Assembly: GCA_020055655.1 (NCBI GenBank)
Contig: JAIPUR010000012.1
Location: forward strand, 1-64,000
Reading direction: 5' to 3'
From: Methanosarcinaceae archaeon
GTDB taxonomy: Archaea; Halobacteriota; Methanosarcinia; Methanosarcinales; Methanosarcinaceae
Length of the DNA stretch: 64,000 nucleotides
This document shows, in pieces, positions 1 through 9,505 of this stretch. Position 1 is the stretch's first letter. Each line of letters begins with the position of its first letter. The position numbers and the translations under genes are program-made. The notes beneath the pieces were generated by a model. That model saw only the letters and a list, made by a program, of their open reading frames with translations. It was not told the origin of the DNA and searched no databases.

Positions 1-1095
<1,095 letters not shown>

Positions 1096-1183
1096 ACCTT
1101 TCTACTTTGCTTTGTCCGGGCGAAATCTGGTTATATGCATGCAATTATACACGAGTTCAATCCATCACTATAATCGTGAATGT

Positions 1184-1309
1184 GAGCTTGGCGGCCACAG
1201 CGGCGGGGCAATTCCTGTACCCATCCCGAACACAGAAGATAAGTCCGCCAGCGTTCCTTACTGTACTGAAGTATGAGAGTCTTCGGGAACTCTGGATCGC
1301 TGCCATCTC
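1184..1309 (+). rRNA. 5S ribosomal RNA
   Basis: The segment carries the conserved 5S core CCCATCCCGAACACAGAAGATAAG (about 1221-1244) and complementary ends (GGCGGCCA near 1190 with TCGCTGCCA near 1297). It lies about 90 bases after the 23S gene in the usual archaeal order. Exact ends are estimated. An 11-base flanking inverted repeat (1176-1186 with 1307-1317, one mismatch) extends the terminal helix and probably acts as the processing stem. A T-run (1325-1332) follows and may terminate the rRNA operon. Confidence 0.93.
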
Positions 1310-1530
1310 ACTTTCACATTAATACCTTTTTTAACTAGTAATTATCAATAGAATAGTTTTACGTTTGTTTACACACATGTCAATGATATAGCTCGGTTGA
1401 TGTGTATTTTATAAAACATTGTTAATATTTGCATGCTTGTATATTGATCCTTAGCCATGCATGTGTCATTTGCCAGACAAGTTTCATCCAGATCTAATAA
1501 TCATAAAAGAATGAGGAATAAATAGTATAT

Positions 1531-2556
1531 TCATTCCATCCTAACAACTATTCCCCGAAGAAGTCTTCCAAGTATATCAGAACCTGTAATTATTATCTTC
1601 TCAGGGTCTTCATCGTTCCAATAAATAATGAGGTCCTCATCAATAACATTATCTTCGGCATCCATTGGATATACCTTTAATTTATGCAGAATATCCCCTA
1701 TTTTTCTATCTGGATTAGTAACTATCAGTGGCCTATGGCAGTATTTGTGCGGCTTGAACTCATTGTCTACTTGTAAAGCCCCTCTTAAAAATCCATCTGA
1801 ATCAATAGCCATTCTAGGTTTTTCATCATCATCTATTACGATAATCCATTTTTTACCAGAAGCTGCTATTTTTTTCAGGAATACATCATCATTCTCTCCT
1901 GAAATATTCGGGAACATGGGCCATTCACTTTTAAACGGAAGCTTAATTATACTGCGTGTATCAAGAAGCGACCCTTCCTTTTTAATATTCAGATCATCGA
2001 TTGCCAGAAAATTCAAAGCGCCAGTGGCTTCAAGCCTGTCAATATCTGATATTGCTGATTTCATATGTTTTTCGATCATTATGCGAAAAGACTTTTCTTT
2101 ATAAAACTGTGTTTTTTCTTTACCCAGCCACCAATCAAGGATATGTGCAGAAGGCTTAGCTACAGGAAATAGCAGTAACTGGTAGAATTTAACAAGTGGA
2201 CTAAGGAATGCCCCCATCTTCAGGGCGTTTCGTGAGAAATATGCCTGCGGCATGATCTCTCCAAAAGATGTGATCATGATCGTTGAAAATATGAACGCTG
2301 TAGCCCCTGTCATGACAGACTCAGTCAGAAGCGTAAGCAGAACATTAATTCCAACATTTCCCCATAGAAGTGTTGCAAGTAAGTAATTTGAATCTTTACG
2401 CATTTTGAGGATCTTTAATGCATGTGGATTCTTTGACTCAGCTTCTATCTCAAGCCGGAGAGGTGTCAGGCCAAAAAGTCCGATGGTCAAACCTGAGAAA
2501 ACAGCGGACTGTACAAGACAAAGAATAATAAATATCCATGTGACTATTGCATCCAT
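1531..2556 (-). CDS. CNNM/DUF21-type membrane protein
   Basis: A 341-residue protein with an N-terminal DUF21 (CNNM) membrane domain followed by a cytoplasmic region. It opens with a hydrophobic helix (residues 4-27) and further membrane segments at about 58-77, 83-98 and 115-135. The conserved GN-type motif (LWGNVGIN, about 64-71) and the acidic GEIMPQ motif (about 98-103) match the ion-binding core of CNNM/CorC proteins, which are linked to Mg2+ or Co2+ efflux. Residues from about 180 on resemble a divergent CBS-pair region. The gene is convergent with the rRNA operon and divergent from tgtA. Substrate is unknown. Confidence 0.8.
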   Translation of the reverse strand: MDAIVTWIFIILCLVQSAVFSGLTIGLFGLTPLRLEIEAESKNPHALKILKMRKDSNYLLATLLWGNVGINVLLTLLTESVMTGATAFIFSTIMITSFGEIMPQAYFSRNALKMGAFLSPLVKFYQLLLFPVAKPSAHILDWWLGKEKTQFYKEKSFRIMIEKHMKSAISDIDRLEATGALNFLAIDDLNIKKEGSLLDTRSIIKLPFKSEWPMFPNISGENDDVFLKKIAASGKKWIIVIDDDEKPRMAIDSDGFLRGALQVDNEFKPHKYCHRPLIVTNPDRKIGDILHKLKVYPMDAEDNVIDEDLIIYWNDEDPEKIIITGSDILGRLLRGIVVRME

Positions 2557-2719
2557 GAGTCGCTATCCCGTTTAAAAAAGTTATTGAGTTTCATCATATA
2601 TATTCCGAACAGCCTAATCATCTGTGAATGGTAATAAAGATTTTCTTACATGGTGCATATTTCTACTTAATATATGTCAGTAGAAGTTTAAATATACCTT
2701 TACTCTTATTAAGGCAATT

Positions 2720-4189
2720 ATGTCATCACAATTCGATATCATTCATAAGGATGCAGCAGGTCGTATAGGGAAGCTGACAACTCCGCACGGAGTGATTGAA
2801 ACGCCAACTGTAATGCCTGTTATCAATCCTAATATCCAGACAGTAAAAGCATCTGAAATGAGAAGTTTCGGTGCACAAGTACTCATTACTAATTCATATA
2901 TTATCTATCGTAAAGATGAATTGCGGGAAAAAGCATTAAAAGATGGTCTGCACGCACTTCTTGATTTTGATGGCCCTATAATGACAGATTCAGGTTCATT
3001 CCAATTATCTGTATATGGGGACGTCGAAGTCACCAACGAAGAGATCATTGAATTTCAGCAAAAAATAGGCACTGATATTGGTGTTCCTTTAGATATTCCA
3101 ACTCCTCCCGATGTTACTCGTGAAAGGGCAGAAGAGGAACTTAAAATTACGATCGAGCGTCTGAAGGCTGCAAGGGAGCTTGTAAAAGATGGTATGTTAC
3201 TTGCAGGTCCGGTGCAGGGATCTACATATAATGATCTTAGGGAAGAATGTGCAAGAACCTTATCAGAAATGAAATTTGATGTTTATCCGTTCGGTGCAGT
3301 GGTCCCATTAATGGAATCATACCGTTACTCTGACCTGGTGGATGTCATAGCATCAGCAAAGAAAGGACTTGATCCAACGGCCCCTGTTCACCTGTTCGGT
3401 GCAGGCCACCCTATGATGTTCGCACTTGCCGTGGCACTTGGATGTGACCTTTTTGATTCTGCAGCATATGCATTATATGCTAAAGACAGACGTTACATCA
3501 CTGCCAGAGGAACTTATCATGTTGATAACCTGAGATACCTTCCATGCTCTTGCCCAATATGCATGTCTCACACAGCAGAGGAACTAAAAAAGGCTCATAA
3601 CTGCACTGAACTACTGGCAAAGCATAACCTCTACGTTACCTTTGAAGAGGTCCGTGAAGTCAAGCAAGCTATATGGGGCGGTAATCTATTAGAACTTGTG
3701 GAGCAGCGCTGCCGCTCACACCCTCGCATGCTTGAAGCACTCAAGACCCTGTCCAATTATTCCGAGTGGCTGGAACAGTGTGATCCTGCATCCAAATCAA
3801 CATTATTCTATTGTGGTCCAGAATCTGCTAAAAGACCTGAAGTGCTACGCTTCTCCAAACATGTGGAGAACTTCACAATACAGGGGTCTGCATTGATTCG
3901 TGCTTATCCTACAAAGCGTGATAATGAATATGAAAATGTATTGATATTCAAAGCACCATTCGGCACATATCCACAGGAACTTGCAGAGGTCTACCCATTG
4001 AACGCAGAGGTTGTTAAAACACCTGACAGTGAGTCACTCGAAGTTGCTTATCTCAATACCATCAAGCTTGTGGAATTGAACCCTGATGCACAGTTCACTT
4101 TCCTCATGCAGGGAAGATTTGAGCATCCACTGGTGGAAAAACTCGAAGCACTTCCAAACGTGGGAATAGTGCTGGCACACAATTACTGA
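2720..4189 (+). CDS. tgtA: Archaeosine tRNA-guanine transglycosylase (catalytic part)
   Basis: Exchanges guanine-15 in the D-loop of archaeal tRNAs for preQ0, the first tRNA step of archaeosine synthesis. The TGT barrel is clear: TDSGSFQ (residues 89-95, Asp90), GAGHP (227-231), and CDLFDSAAY with the probable nucleophile Asp246. Zinc ligands are the CSCPIC group (Cys276, Cys278, Cys281) and His302. At 489 residues it is shorter than full-length euryarchaeal enzymes (about 650) and lacks the C-terminal PUA domain, as in other Methanosarcinaceae where that part is encoded separately. A TATA-like TTTAAATATA (about 2689-2698) sits about 25-30 bases before the ATG, suggesting a very short or absent leader. 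The RaSEA gene at 53942 belongs to the same pathway. Confidence 0.95.
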   Translation: MSSQFDIIHKDAAGRIGKLTTPHGVIETPTVMPVINPNIQTVKASEMRSFGAQVLITNSYIIYRKDELREKALKDGLHALLDFDGPIMTDSGSFQLSVYGDVEVTNEEIIEFQQKIGTDIGVPLDIPTPPDVTRERAEEELKITIERLKAARELVKDGMLLAGPVQGSTYNDLREECARTLSEMKFDVYPFGAVVPLMESYRYSDLVDVIASAKKGLDPTAPVHLFGAGHPMMFALAVALGCDLFDSAAYALYAKDRRYITARGTYHVDNLRYLPCSCPICMSHTAEELKKAHNCTELLAKHNLYVTFEEVREVKQAIWGGNLLELVEQRCRSHPRMLEALKTLSNYSEWLEQCDPASKSTLFYCGPESAKRPEVLRFSKHVENFTIQGSALIRAYPTKRDNEYENVLIFKAPFGTYPQELAEVYPLNAEVVKTPDSESLEVAYLNTIKLVELNPDAQFTFLMQGRFEHPLVEKLEALPNVGIVLAHNY

Positions 4190-4264
4190 TTGCCAGTACT
4201 TATCACACCCTAATACTAATATATAATATAATGAATTATGAGCTAGAATCTACAGGTGATCATC

Positions 4265-5209
4265 TTGGTATCCACTTCTGACTCAAAGAAAAGAAACCCA
4301 TATTTAGAATTACTCCGGCCGGAAATTGCAGACATGGACTTTGCACTTCCAGCTGCAAGTGCATTGCTGGCCAGTTATCTGGCAGTAGGGGCATTGCCTG
4401 ATCCTATTCTTTTCATAATAGCAGTTATAGGTGGATATGCAGCCATCACCAGTTCATATGTTTATAATGACTGCTGTGATGTTGATATTGATAAGATCAA
4501 TCTTCCAAATAGGCCACTGGTGGCGGAAAAAGTCACGCGTAGTATGGCCTTGAAATATTCTCTGTTCCTTTTCATCGTAGCTGGCTTAGCTGCCTTCTAC
4601 CTGAATCCCGAATCTCTTTTCATACTTGTTATTGCCGTTGCAACGATCAGTATTTACTCCGCTGCAGCAAAAAGGCTGACATTTTTGAGTTTTGTTCCAG
4701 TGGGGATCGCATATGGCTTGGTGCCAATAGGTATATGGCTGGCCTTTGATCCTGCAGGAATTCTGAAACAACCTGATTATGGCGCTATTTTACCGCTCCC
4801 TGCAATATTCCTGGGACTCATGATGTGTTTCACTGACTGGGGATTCACACTTTCCGGTGTTGCTCGTGATGTAGAGGGTGACAAGGCACGTGGTGCTCCG
4901 ACTTTCCCAGTAACCTTTGGAGTTCCTGCTACAGCAAAGTTTGTAACTCTCATGTGGTTTATTGGTGTACTAGCATCTCTTGCAATAGGCTGGACTGCAA
5001 AGATCGGTCCAATATATTTTGCAGGTGCTATTCTTGCAGGCGGTTGGATGCTCACACAGTCTTTTGATTTCATAAAGACCCCAACTCCTGAACGTGGTGG
5101 AAGGCTTTTCCTTCAGGGCTCCAGATACAGGGGTATAATGTTTGGTTCACTTATATTGGATGTAATTCTATCCACTGTTCTTGCATCATATGCAGGAATA
5201 CTCTGGTAA
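4265..5209 (+). CDS. UbiA-family prenyltransferase
   Basis: Integral membrane prenyltransferase of about 314 residues with some eight to nine hydrophobic segments. Both aspartate-rich motifs of the UbiA superfamily are present: NDCCDVDID near residues 68-76 and RDVEGDKARG near 195-205; these bind Mg2+-prenyl diphosphate. Acceptor and prenyl donor cannot be read from sequence. In archaea this superfamily makes digeranylgeranylglyceryl phosphate and other prenylated compounds. The reading frame opens at GTG 4256, but that GTG lies inside a Shine-Dalgarno site (AGGTGATC, 4254-4261), so TTG 4265 is the preferred start. TATA-like ATATATAATAT is at about 4220-4230. It heads a tight operon with a geranylgeranyl reductase-like gene and a radical SAM gene. 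Confidence 0.85.
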   Translation: MVSTSDSKKRNPYLELLRPEIADMDFALPAASALLASYLAVGALPDPILFIIAVIGGYAAITSSYVYNDCCDVDIDKINLPNRPLVAEKVTRSMALKYSLFLFIVAGLAAFYLNPESLFILVIAVATISIYSAAAKRLTFLSFVPVGIAYGLVPIGIWLAFDPAGILKQPDYGAILPLPAIFLGLMMCFTDWGFTLSGVARDVEGDKARGAPTFPVTFGVPATAKFVTLMWFIGVLASLAIGWTAKIGPIYFAGAILAGGWMLTQSFDFIKTPTPERGGRLFLQGSRYRGIMFGSLILDVILSTVLASYAGILW

Positions 5210-5225
5210 TGATCGAGGCTCGATA

Positions 5226-6383
5226 ATGGATGCAGATATTATAGTCATAGGAGCTTCCCCTGCCGGTCTTATGGCAGCCAGAAATGCTTCTCGAAAAGGG
5301 TGCAATGTAATTGTCATTGATAAAAAGGAAGCTACAGGAGTTCCTCCTCATCCTGCAAACACTTTTTTCAAAGGAATGTTTGACAGAGCAGGTGAGGTAG
5401 TTGATCCAAGCTATGTTATAAAAACCCTCAAAGGTGCGCACATAGTGGCACCTTCCGGAAGAGAGGTAATATTTGAAGGCGAAGCTTACTTCCTTGATCG
5501 GAAAAAATTCGATGAATTCTATTCAAAGCAGACTGCAGACTCAGGTGTTGATATTCGTATGGGCATTGAGGCGTTCAATGTGCTCAAAAATGGCGACACT
5601 TTTGTTATAAGCACAACAGATGGAAAGTTGAAGTGTAAACTTGTAATAGTCTCAGACGGTATCAATTCAAAGATTGCCGGCCTTTTAGGTATGAAATCAC
5701 TGAAATACCCGCAGGACATTGCCTGGGCGCTTGAAGCAGAGGTTGAAGCAGATGGTATCGGTGAGCCCGATATGTTCGAATATTATGTTGGAAATCATGC
5801 ACCTGGCTGGAAATCCACTTATTCTCCATGTGGTGGAAATCGTGCCACCCTTGGGATGTATGTGCGTAGGAACGGCAGGGATGTTTCAGATTTCTTCGAT
5901 GCGTGGGTTGAGAAGTTCAAAAAGCTCAAAGGCATCGATGAGCTGAAATTCATAAGCAAATCAGTTGGCGGGGATCCAATTGTTGCAATCCCCAATGAGA
6001 TTATAATAGATGGCGTGATGCTTACTGGTGGTTCTGCAGGTCAGTCTGGTATTGGGTATGGCATGCATGCCGGGCAGATGTGCGGTGATGTTGCAGCAGA
6101 TGCAATTGCAAAAGGTGATGTTTCCAAAAAGGCACTTTCAGAGTATAGGAAACTCTGGAATGCTGCTTACAGGACTGAGTATTATTTGGGCAGGTTCGCA
6201 TTGGAATCCCTGAGAAAAATGACTGACAAAGAGATTGACGACCTGATGAAGGTCTTTGAAGGCGAGGATCTCACTGTTCTGGGTGGAACTCCTTTCAACC
6301 AGACTGTTCAGGTATCAAAGATGATCCTGAAGAAAAACCCGTCAGCAATTCTCTCATACAGGGCACTGTTCAGAAATAAGTAG
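5226..6383 (+). CDS. Geranylgeranyl reductase-family flavoprotein
   Basis: FAD-dependent oxidoreductase of 385 residues in the geranylgeranyl reductase/DGGGP reductase family, which saturates isoprenoid double bonds. The N-terminal dinucleotide-binding motif reads GASPAGLMAA, and a second FAD motif (LTGGSAGQSGIGYGMHAG, about residues 265-282) is typical of the family. No signal peptide or membrane helix is evident. The ATG at 5226 follows 16 bases after the prenyltransferase stop with a GAGG element upstream; an upstream in-frame extension overlaps the previous gene and is not favoured. The pairing suggests that the prenyl tail attached by UbiA is then reduced. Whether this is the general membrane-lipid reductase or a dedicated one is open. 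Confidence 0.85.
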   Translation: MDADIIVIGASPAGLMAARNASRKGCNVIVIDKKEATGVPPHPANTFFKGMFDRAGEVVDPSYVIKTLKGAHIVAPSGREVIFEGEAYFLDRKKFDEFYSKQTADSGVDIRMGIEAFNVLKNGDTFVISTTDGKLKCKLVIVSDGINSKIAGLLGMKSLKYPQDIAWALEAEVEADGIGEPDMFEYYVGNHAPGWKSTYSPCGGNRATLGMYVRRNGRDVSDFFDAWVEKFKKLKGIDELKFISKSVGGDPIVAIPNEIIIDGVMLTGGSAGQSGIGYGMHAGQMCGDVAADAIAKGDVSKKALSEYRKLWNAAYRTEYYLGRFALESLRKMTDKEIDDLMKVFEGEDLTVLGGTPFNQTVQVSKMILKKNPSAILSYRALFRNK

Positions 6384-6400
6384 GGAATATTGGCGAGTCC

Positions 6401-7546
6401 ATGAAAAACAAATATTATTTTTACAAGAACCCTGTGTTCAAAGTATATGCCAAAGTAGAGGATAACAAGGTCCAAATGAAGACCTCCGGTATTGCATCTA
6501 CCTTCATGGATTCTTTCATTTCTGACATGACTAGCATATTCGAGGGTACACAACCTGCAAAAGTGGAAGATGACAGGCTGATCTATTCAACATGGATGCC
6601 TCCAATACCAAGTAAGGCGTTTGCCAGGCTTGTATCAAGTCAGATGAAAGCCATGAGGGGAAAGTATGTTCCAGAACAAATAACAATTTCAATCACAGAA
6701 GAATGCCCCAACAAGTGTATACATTGTGCTCTTCCGGATACTAAAAACAAGGCAAGGCTTGAGCCTGATGCAGTAAAGAATATAATTGACCAGACGATCA
6801 ACCTGGGGTCCACACTCATTATCTTCGACGGCGGGGAGCCACTTTTGTATGATGGTCTTGAGGGCCTTATAAGCTATGTAGATCAGTCAAAGGCAATCCC
6901 AGCCCTTTTTACATCCGGTGTGGGTATGACTCCTGAACGTGCAAAGAGCCTGAAAGGTGCAGGTCTTTACATGTTAAGTGTAAGCTTAGATAGTGCAAAT
7001 GCAGAAGGTCATGACTACATGCGTGGCAGGTCCGGCGTTTTCGATGAAGCAGTTAATGCTGTAAAATACGGACTTGAAGCGGGTCTTTTAGTTGGCATTT
7101 ACGTTGTGCTCTCTCCGAAAAATGTTGATGAACTGGATGATTTCTATGAGCTTGCAAAGTATCTTTGTGTCCATGAGCTATCTTTTTATGAAATCGTCCC
7201 GACTGGCAGGTGGCAGGATCACGAAGGTGAAGTTGTTTCAGCTGAAGGTCTCAAAAAGTTCGATGAATTTGTGGAACGTACCTCAAATGATGAAGGCCCT
7301 CGCATATTCCCTATTCCTCAGATAATCAGAAAAATGGGATGTTTTGCAGGTAGGAAGTGGCTCCATGTAACTCCTGAGGGTGATGTTCTTCCATGTGCAT
7401 GTATGCCAAAGCCATATGGTAATATCCACAGTGAATCCCTGTCTTCCATATGGAAAAAGATATACAAAGACCCTGTTTTTACATCCGGGCCATGTCTTAT
7501 GCGGGATGAGTCTTTCCGCAAATCTCATTTGAACTTAATAGAGTAG
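6401..7546 (+). CDS. Radical SAM protein with SPASM-like C-terminus
   Basis: Contains the radical SAM cluster motif CxxxCxxC (Cys102, Cys106, Cys109), the GGEP motif (residues 144-147), and a C-terminal cysteine set (Cys314, Cys332, Cys334, Cys365) typical of SPASM/Twitch domains that hold an extra iron-sulfur cluster. The first 90 residues have no motif I recognise. It begins 17 bases after the reductase stop, so the three genes are almost certainly co-transcribed. Reaction unknown. Linkage to a prenyltransferase and an isoprenoid reductase suggests a radical step on a prenylated lipid or cofactor precursor rather than peptide modification, since no precursor peptide is visible nearby. Confidence 0.85.
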   Translation: MKNKYYFYKNPVFKVYAKVEDNKVQMKTSGIASTFMDSFISDMTSIFEGTQPAKVEDDRLIYSTWMPPIPSKAFARLVSSQMKAMRGKYVPEQITISITEECPNKCIHCALPDTKNKARLEPDAVKNIIDQTINLGSTLIIFDGGEPLLYDGLEGLISYVDQSKAIPALFTSGVGMTPERAKSLKGAGLYMLSVSLDSANAEGHDYMRGRSGVFDEAVNAVKYGLEAGLLVGIYVVLSPKNVDELDDFYELAKYLCVHELSFYEIVPTGRWQDHEGEVVSAEGLKKFDEFVERTSNDEGPRIFPIPQIIRKMGCFAGRKWLHVTPEGDVLPCACMPKPYGNIHSESLSSIWKKIYKDPVFTSGPCLMRDESFRKSHLNLIE

Positions 7547-7660
7547 ATCTTTCTCTGATTTTAATATTCAAATCGAGGCTTAAGTTTCAGCTTAACCTTA
7601 TGCCCATAGCTCAAGCTTAAAGGCAATTTGATTTTTTATAGAATTAGATAAAAAAAGATA

Positions 7661-7690
7661 CAATAATGGGTGATATCTCACCCATATTGT
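7661..7690. terminator. Convergent hairpin between radical SAM and coiled-coil genes
   Basis: ATGGGTGA (7666-7673) pairs perfectly with TCACCCAT (7678-7685) around a 4-base loop, and flanking CAAT/ATTG adds pairs after a one-base bulge. It lies between two converging genes, so it may end or stabilise transcripts from either side. Confidence 0.5.
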
Positions 7691-7700
7691 GATGTCCTCC

Positions 7701-8549
7701 TTATTTGAGCAGTCCAGATTTCTGGAGTGCCATAAGGTTTTCCATAGTAAGTTTTCCACCGGACTTGAACTTGTCGAAGATATCTTCTGCATCTTTGCGA
7801 GCATCTGCCTTCTTATCATCGACATCGCCTTTCTTCAACTTGCGAATTTCTTTGTCAATGTCGCGAATCTCTTTCTGTGCTGAAATGAATAGCTTGTGCT
7901 GCTCATCAGCGCTTTCCTGGAATTTAACGAATTCCTTGTGTGCAGCATCGGATTCTGCGCGGACTTTATCTGCCTCTTTGAAAGTGGTTATCATCTTGTC
8001 GTGATATTCCTGTGCTTTCTGGGCATATTCTGAAAGTGTAGTGTGATGTACTGAAGCCTCATCTCTGATCTCCTGAGCCTCTGCTAACAGCTTCTTGAGT
8101 TCATCGTTACCCTCAAACTGATCTTTCTTTGCAGCATATAATTTCTGAAGCTCAGTGATCTTGTTTACAAGTTCTCTTTCCTTGTTTGGTGTGAGGACCT
8201 CTGTCTGCTGGGTGAACTCTAGCCTGTCGACTTCCTTACGTATGTCCTTCATTGAAGGGCCGCCAAGGTTGCTGTCACCGCGGATTAGATCGATCTGTGC
8301 AAAAATCTCGTTTGCTTTTGCGTTAACTTCGTCACGAAGTACTTTGTACTTTTTGACGTTTTCGTTATTTTCATCACGAAGCTTCTTGTATTCCTGTGCT
8401 TCGTTGATAAGGTCCTTTGTGTTCTTGTTCAACTCATTACGCTTTCCAGCAAGTGTGCTTGCTTCTGCATTGAGTTCATTACGCTTTACTTTGTATTCTT
8501 CAGACTGGGTTTTAAGTGCAGTCTTCTTGTCGTTAAGTTCTTTCAACAT
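7701..8549 (-). CDS. Coiled-coil protein (COG1340-like)
   Basis: About 282 residues, almost entirely charged heptad-rich coiled coil (Lys, Glu, Asp, Asn, Ala), ending in a short less-charged tail near residues 255-282. It resembles the archaeal COG1340 coiled-coil family, whose function is not established. The frame can be extended 16 codons upstream, but ATG 8549 is chosen because GGGAGGATAATAAGGAC directly precedes it. It follows serB by about 70 bases on the same strand. A small hairpin (CCAGC/GCTGG, 8570-8585) lies in the gap. Long antisense frames here are shadows of the repetitive codons. Confidence 0.75.
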   Translation of the reverse strand: MLKELNDKKTALKTQSEEYKVKRNELNAEASTLAGKRNELNKNTKDLINEAQEYKKLRDENNENVKKYKVLRDEVNAKANEIFAQIDLIRGDSNLGGPSMKDIRKEVDRLEFTQQTEVLTPNKERELVNKITELQKLYAAKKDQFEGNDELKKLLAEAQEIRDEASVHHTTLSEYAQKAQEYHDKMITTFKEADKVRAESDAAHKEFVKFQESADEQHKLFISAQKEIRDIDKEIRKLKKGDVDDKKADARKDAEDIFDKFKSGGKLTMENLMALQKSGLLK

Positions 8550-8618
8550 GTCCTTATTATCCTCCCGATCCAGCAAAAAAGCTGGCATTTCATGCATTTC
8601 TAATGCACGATTCTGGCT

Positions 8619-9284
8619 TTACCCATCCAGTGATTCTATCACTGGAATTACTGCCTCAAGGTCCTTTTCTGTAATAACAACAGTGGCATGCTCGTGCAGA
8701 ACTGGCTTTGCGTTAAATGCTATCGCGTATTTTGCTACTTTAAAAATACAGATATCATTGGCTCCATCGCCCACTACAATGCATTCCTCTGGTTTGGTAT
8801 TATATTTACGAGATATCTCTTCCAGAACAAATTCTTTAGAACCTTGTCCTGTAAGTGGCCCAGTGACCTCTCCTGTAAGGCATCCTTTGTCGGTTATAAG
8901 CACATTAGCTACTACATGATCAATTCCCAGTGTTTTTCCCACTCGCTCAGCAGCCATGGTAAAACCTCCGGAGATCATTGCAGTCTTATAACCACGAGAT
9001 TTCAAAAAGCTGATAAGTTCCTTTGCTCCAGGCATAAAAGGCATACTGTCGACAGCCTCATGGGCTTCTTCGATGGTAAGGTCCTTTAGCAGTTTTGCTC
9101 GCTCAATAAGAGCTTTAGAAAAGTCCAGTTTACCCTGCATTGCTAGCTCGGTAATTTTGGAAACTTCGTCTCCAACTCCTGCTGCAATTGCTAGTTCATC
9201 TATGGTTTCAGTATCAACGAGGGTACTGTCCATATCAAAAACGATCAACTTATTCTTTTCCTCAAAACAATCGGTGCAATTCAC
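8619..9284 (-). CDS. serB: Phosphoserine phosphatase
   Basis: HAD-family hydrolase of 221 residues converting O-phosphoserine to serine. Motif I is DMDSTLVD near residues 17-24, with the nucleophile and acid aspartates; motif II ISGGF near 104-108; Lys in GSKEF near 148-152; and motif III GDGAND near 172-177. The SerB signatures (cap residues, GANDIxIFKVA) are present. Start is GTG at 9284, preceded by AGGTTTGATC. Co-directional with the coiled-coil gene. Phosphoserine is also the substrate that SepRS (sepS, in this window) charges onto tRNA-Cys in this group of organisms. Confidence 0.92.
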   Translation of the reverse strand: MNCTDCFEEKNKLIVFDMDSTLVDTETIDELAIAAGVGDEVSKITELAMQGKLDFSKALIERAKLLKDLTIEEAHEAVDSMPFMPGAKELISFLKSRGYKTAMISGGFTMAAERVGKTLGIDHVVANVLITDKGCLTGEVTGPLTGQGSKEFVLEEISRKYNTKPEECIVVGDGANDICIFKVAKYAIAFNAKPVLHEHATVVITEKDLEAVIPVIESLDG

Positions 9285-9464
9285 TTGATCAAACCTAGAT
9301 TTTGAATCCCGTCGTGAAACAGTATTTAATTGCCGAGATTGATGTGAAATGAGTTACATTGCTTTTAAGTTTGTCGGGTAAAATGAAGGTCCTATATCTT
9401 TTCTATCTGTATTATTTCTGTTGATAATCAGTATTGCCTATTATATGCCGTAGCATTCCAAAAA

Positions 9465-9472
9465 TAATATAT
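9465..9472 (+). promoter_or_regulatory. TATA box of mtd
   Basis: AATAATATATG-type A/T-rich box about 35-40 bases before the mtd ATG, at the spacing expected for an archaeal promoter with a short leader. The 220-base gap also serves divergent serB. Confidence 0.45.
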
Positions 9473-9505
9473 GCTACATAGCCTATTGCACTATTGTGAT
9501 TTTAC

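Noticed and set aside
8155-8919. 254-codon frame opposite the coiled-coil and serB genes
   Set aside because: Serine/leucine-rich mirror of charged coiled-coil codons; the opposite strand has clear HAD motifs.
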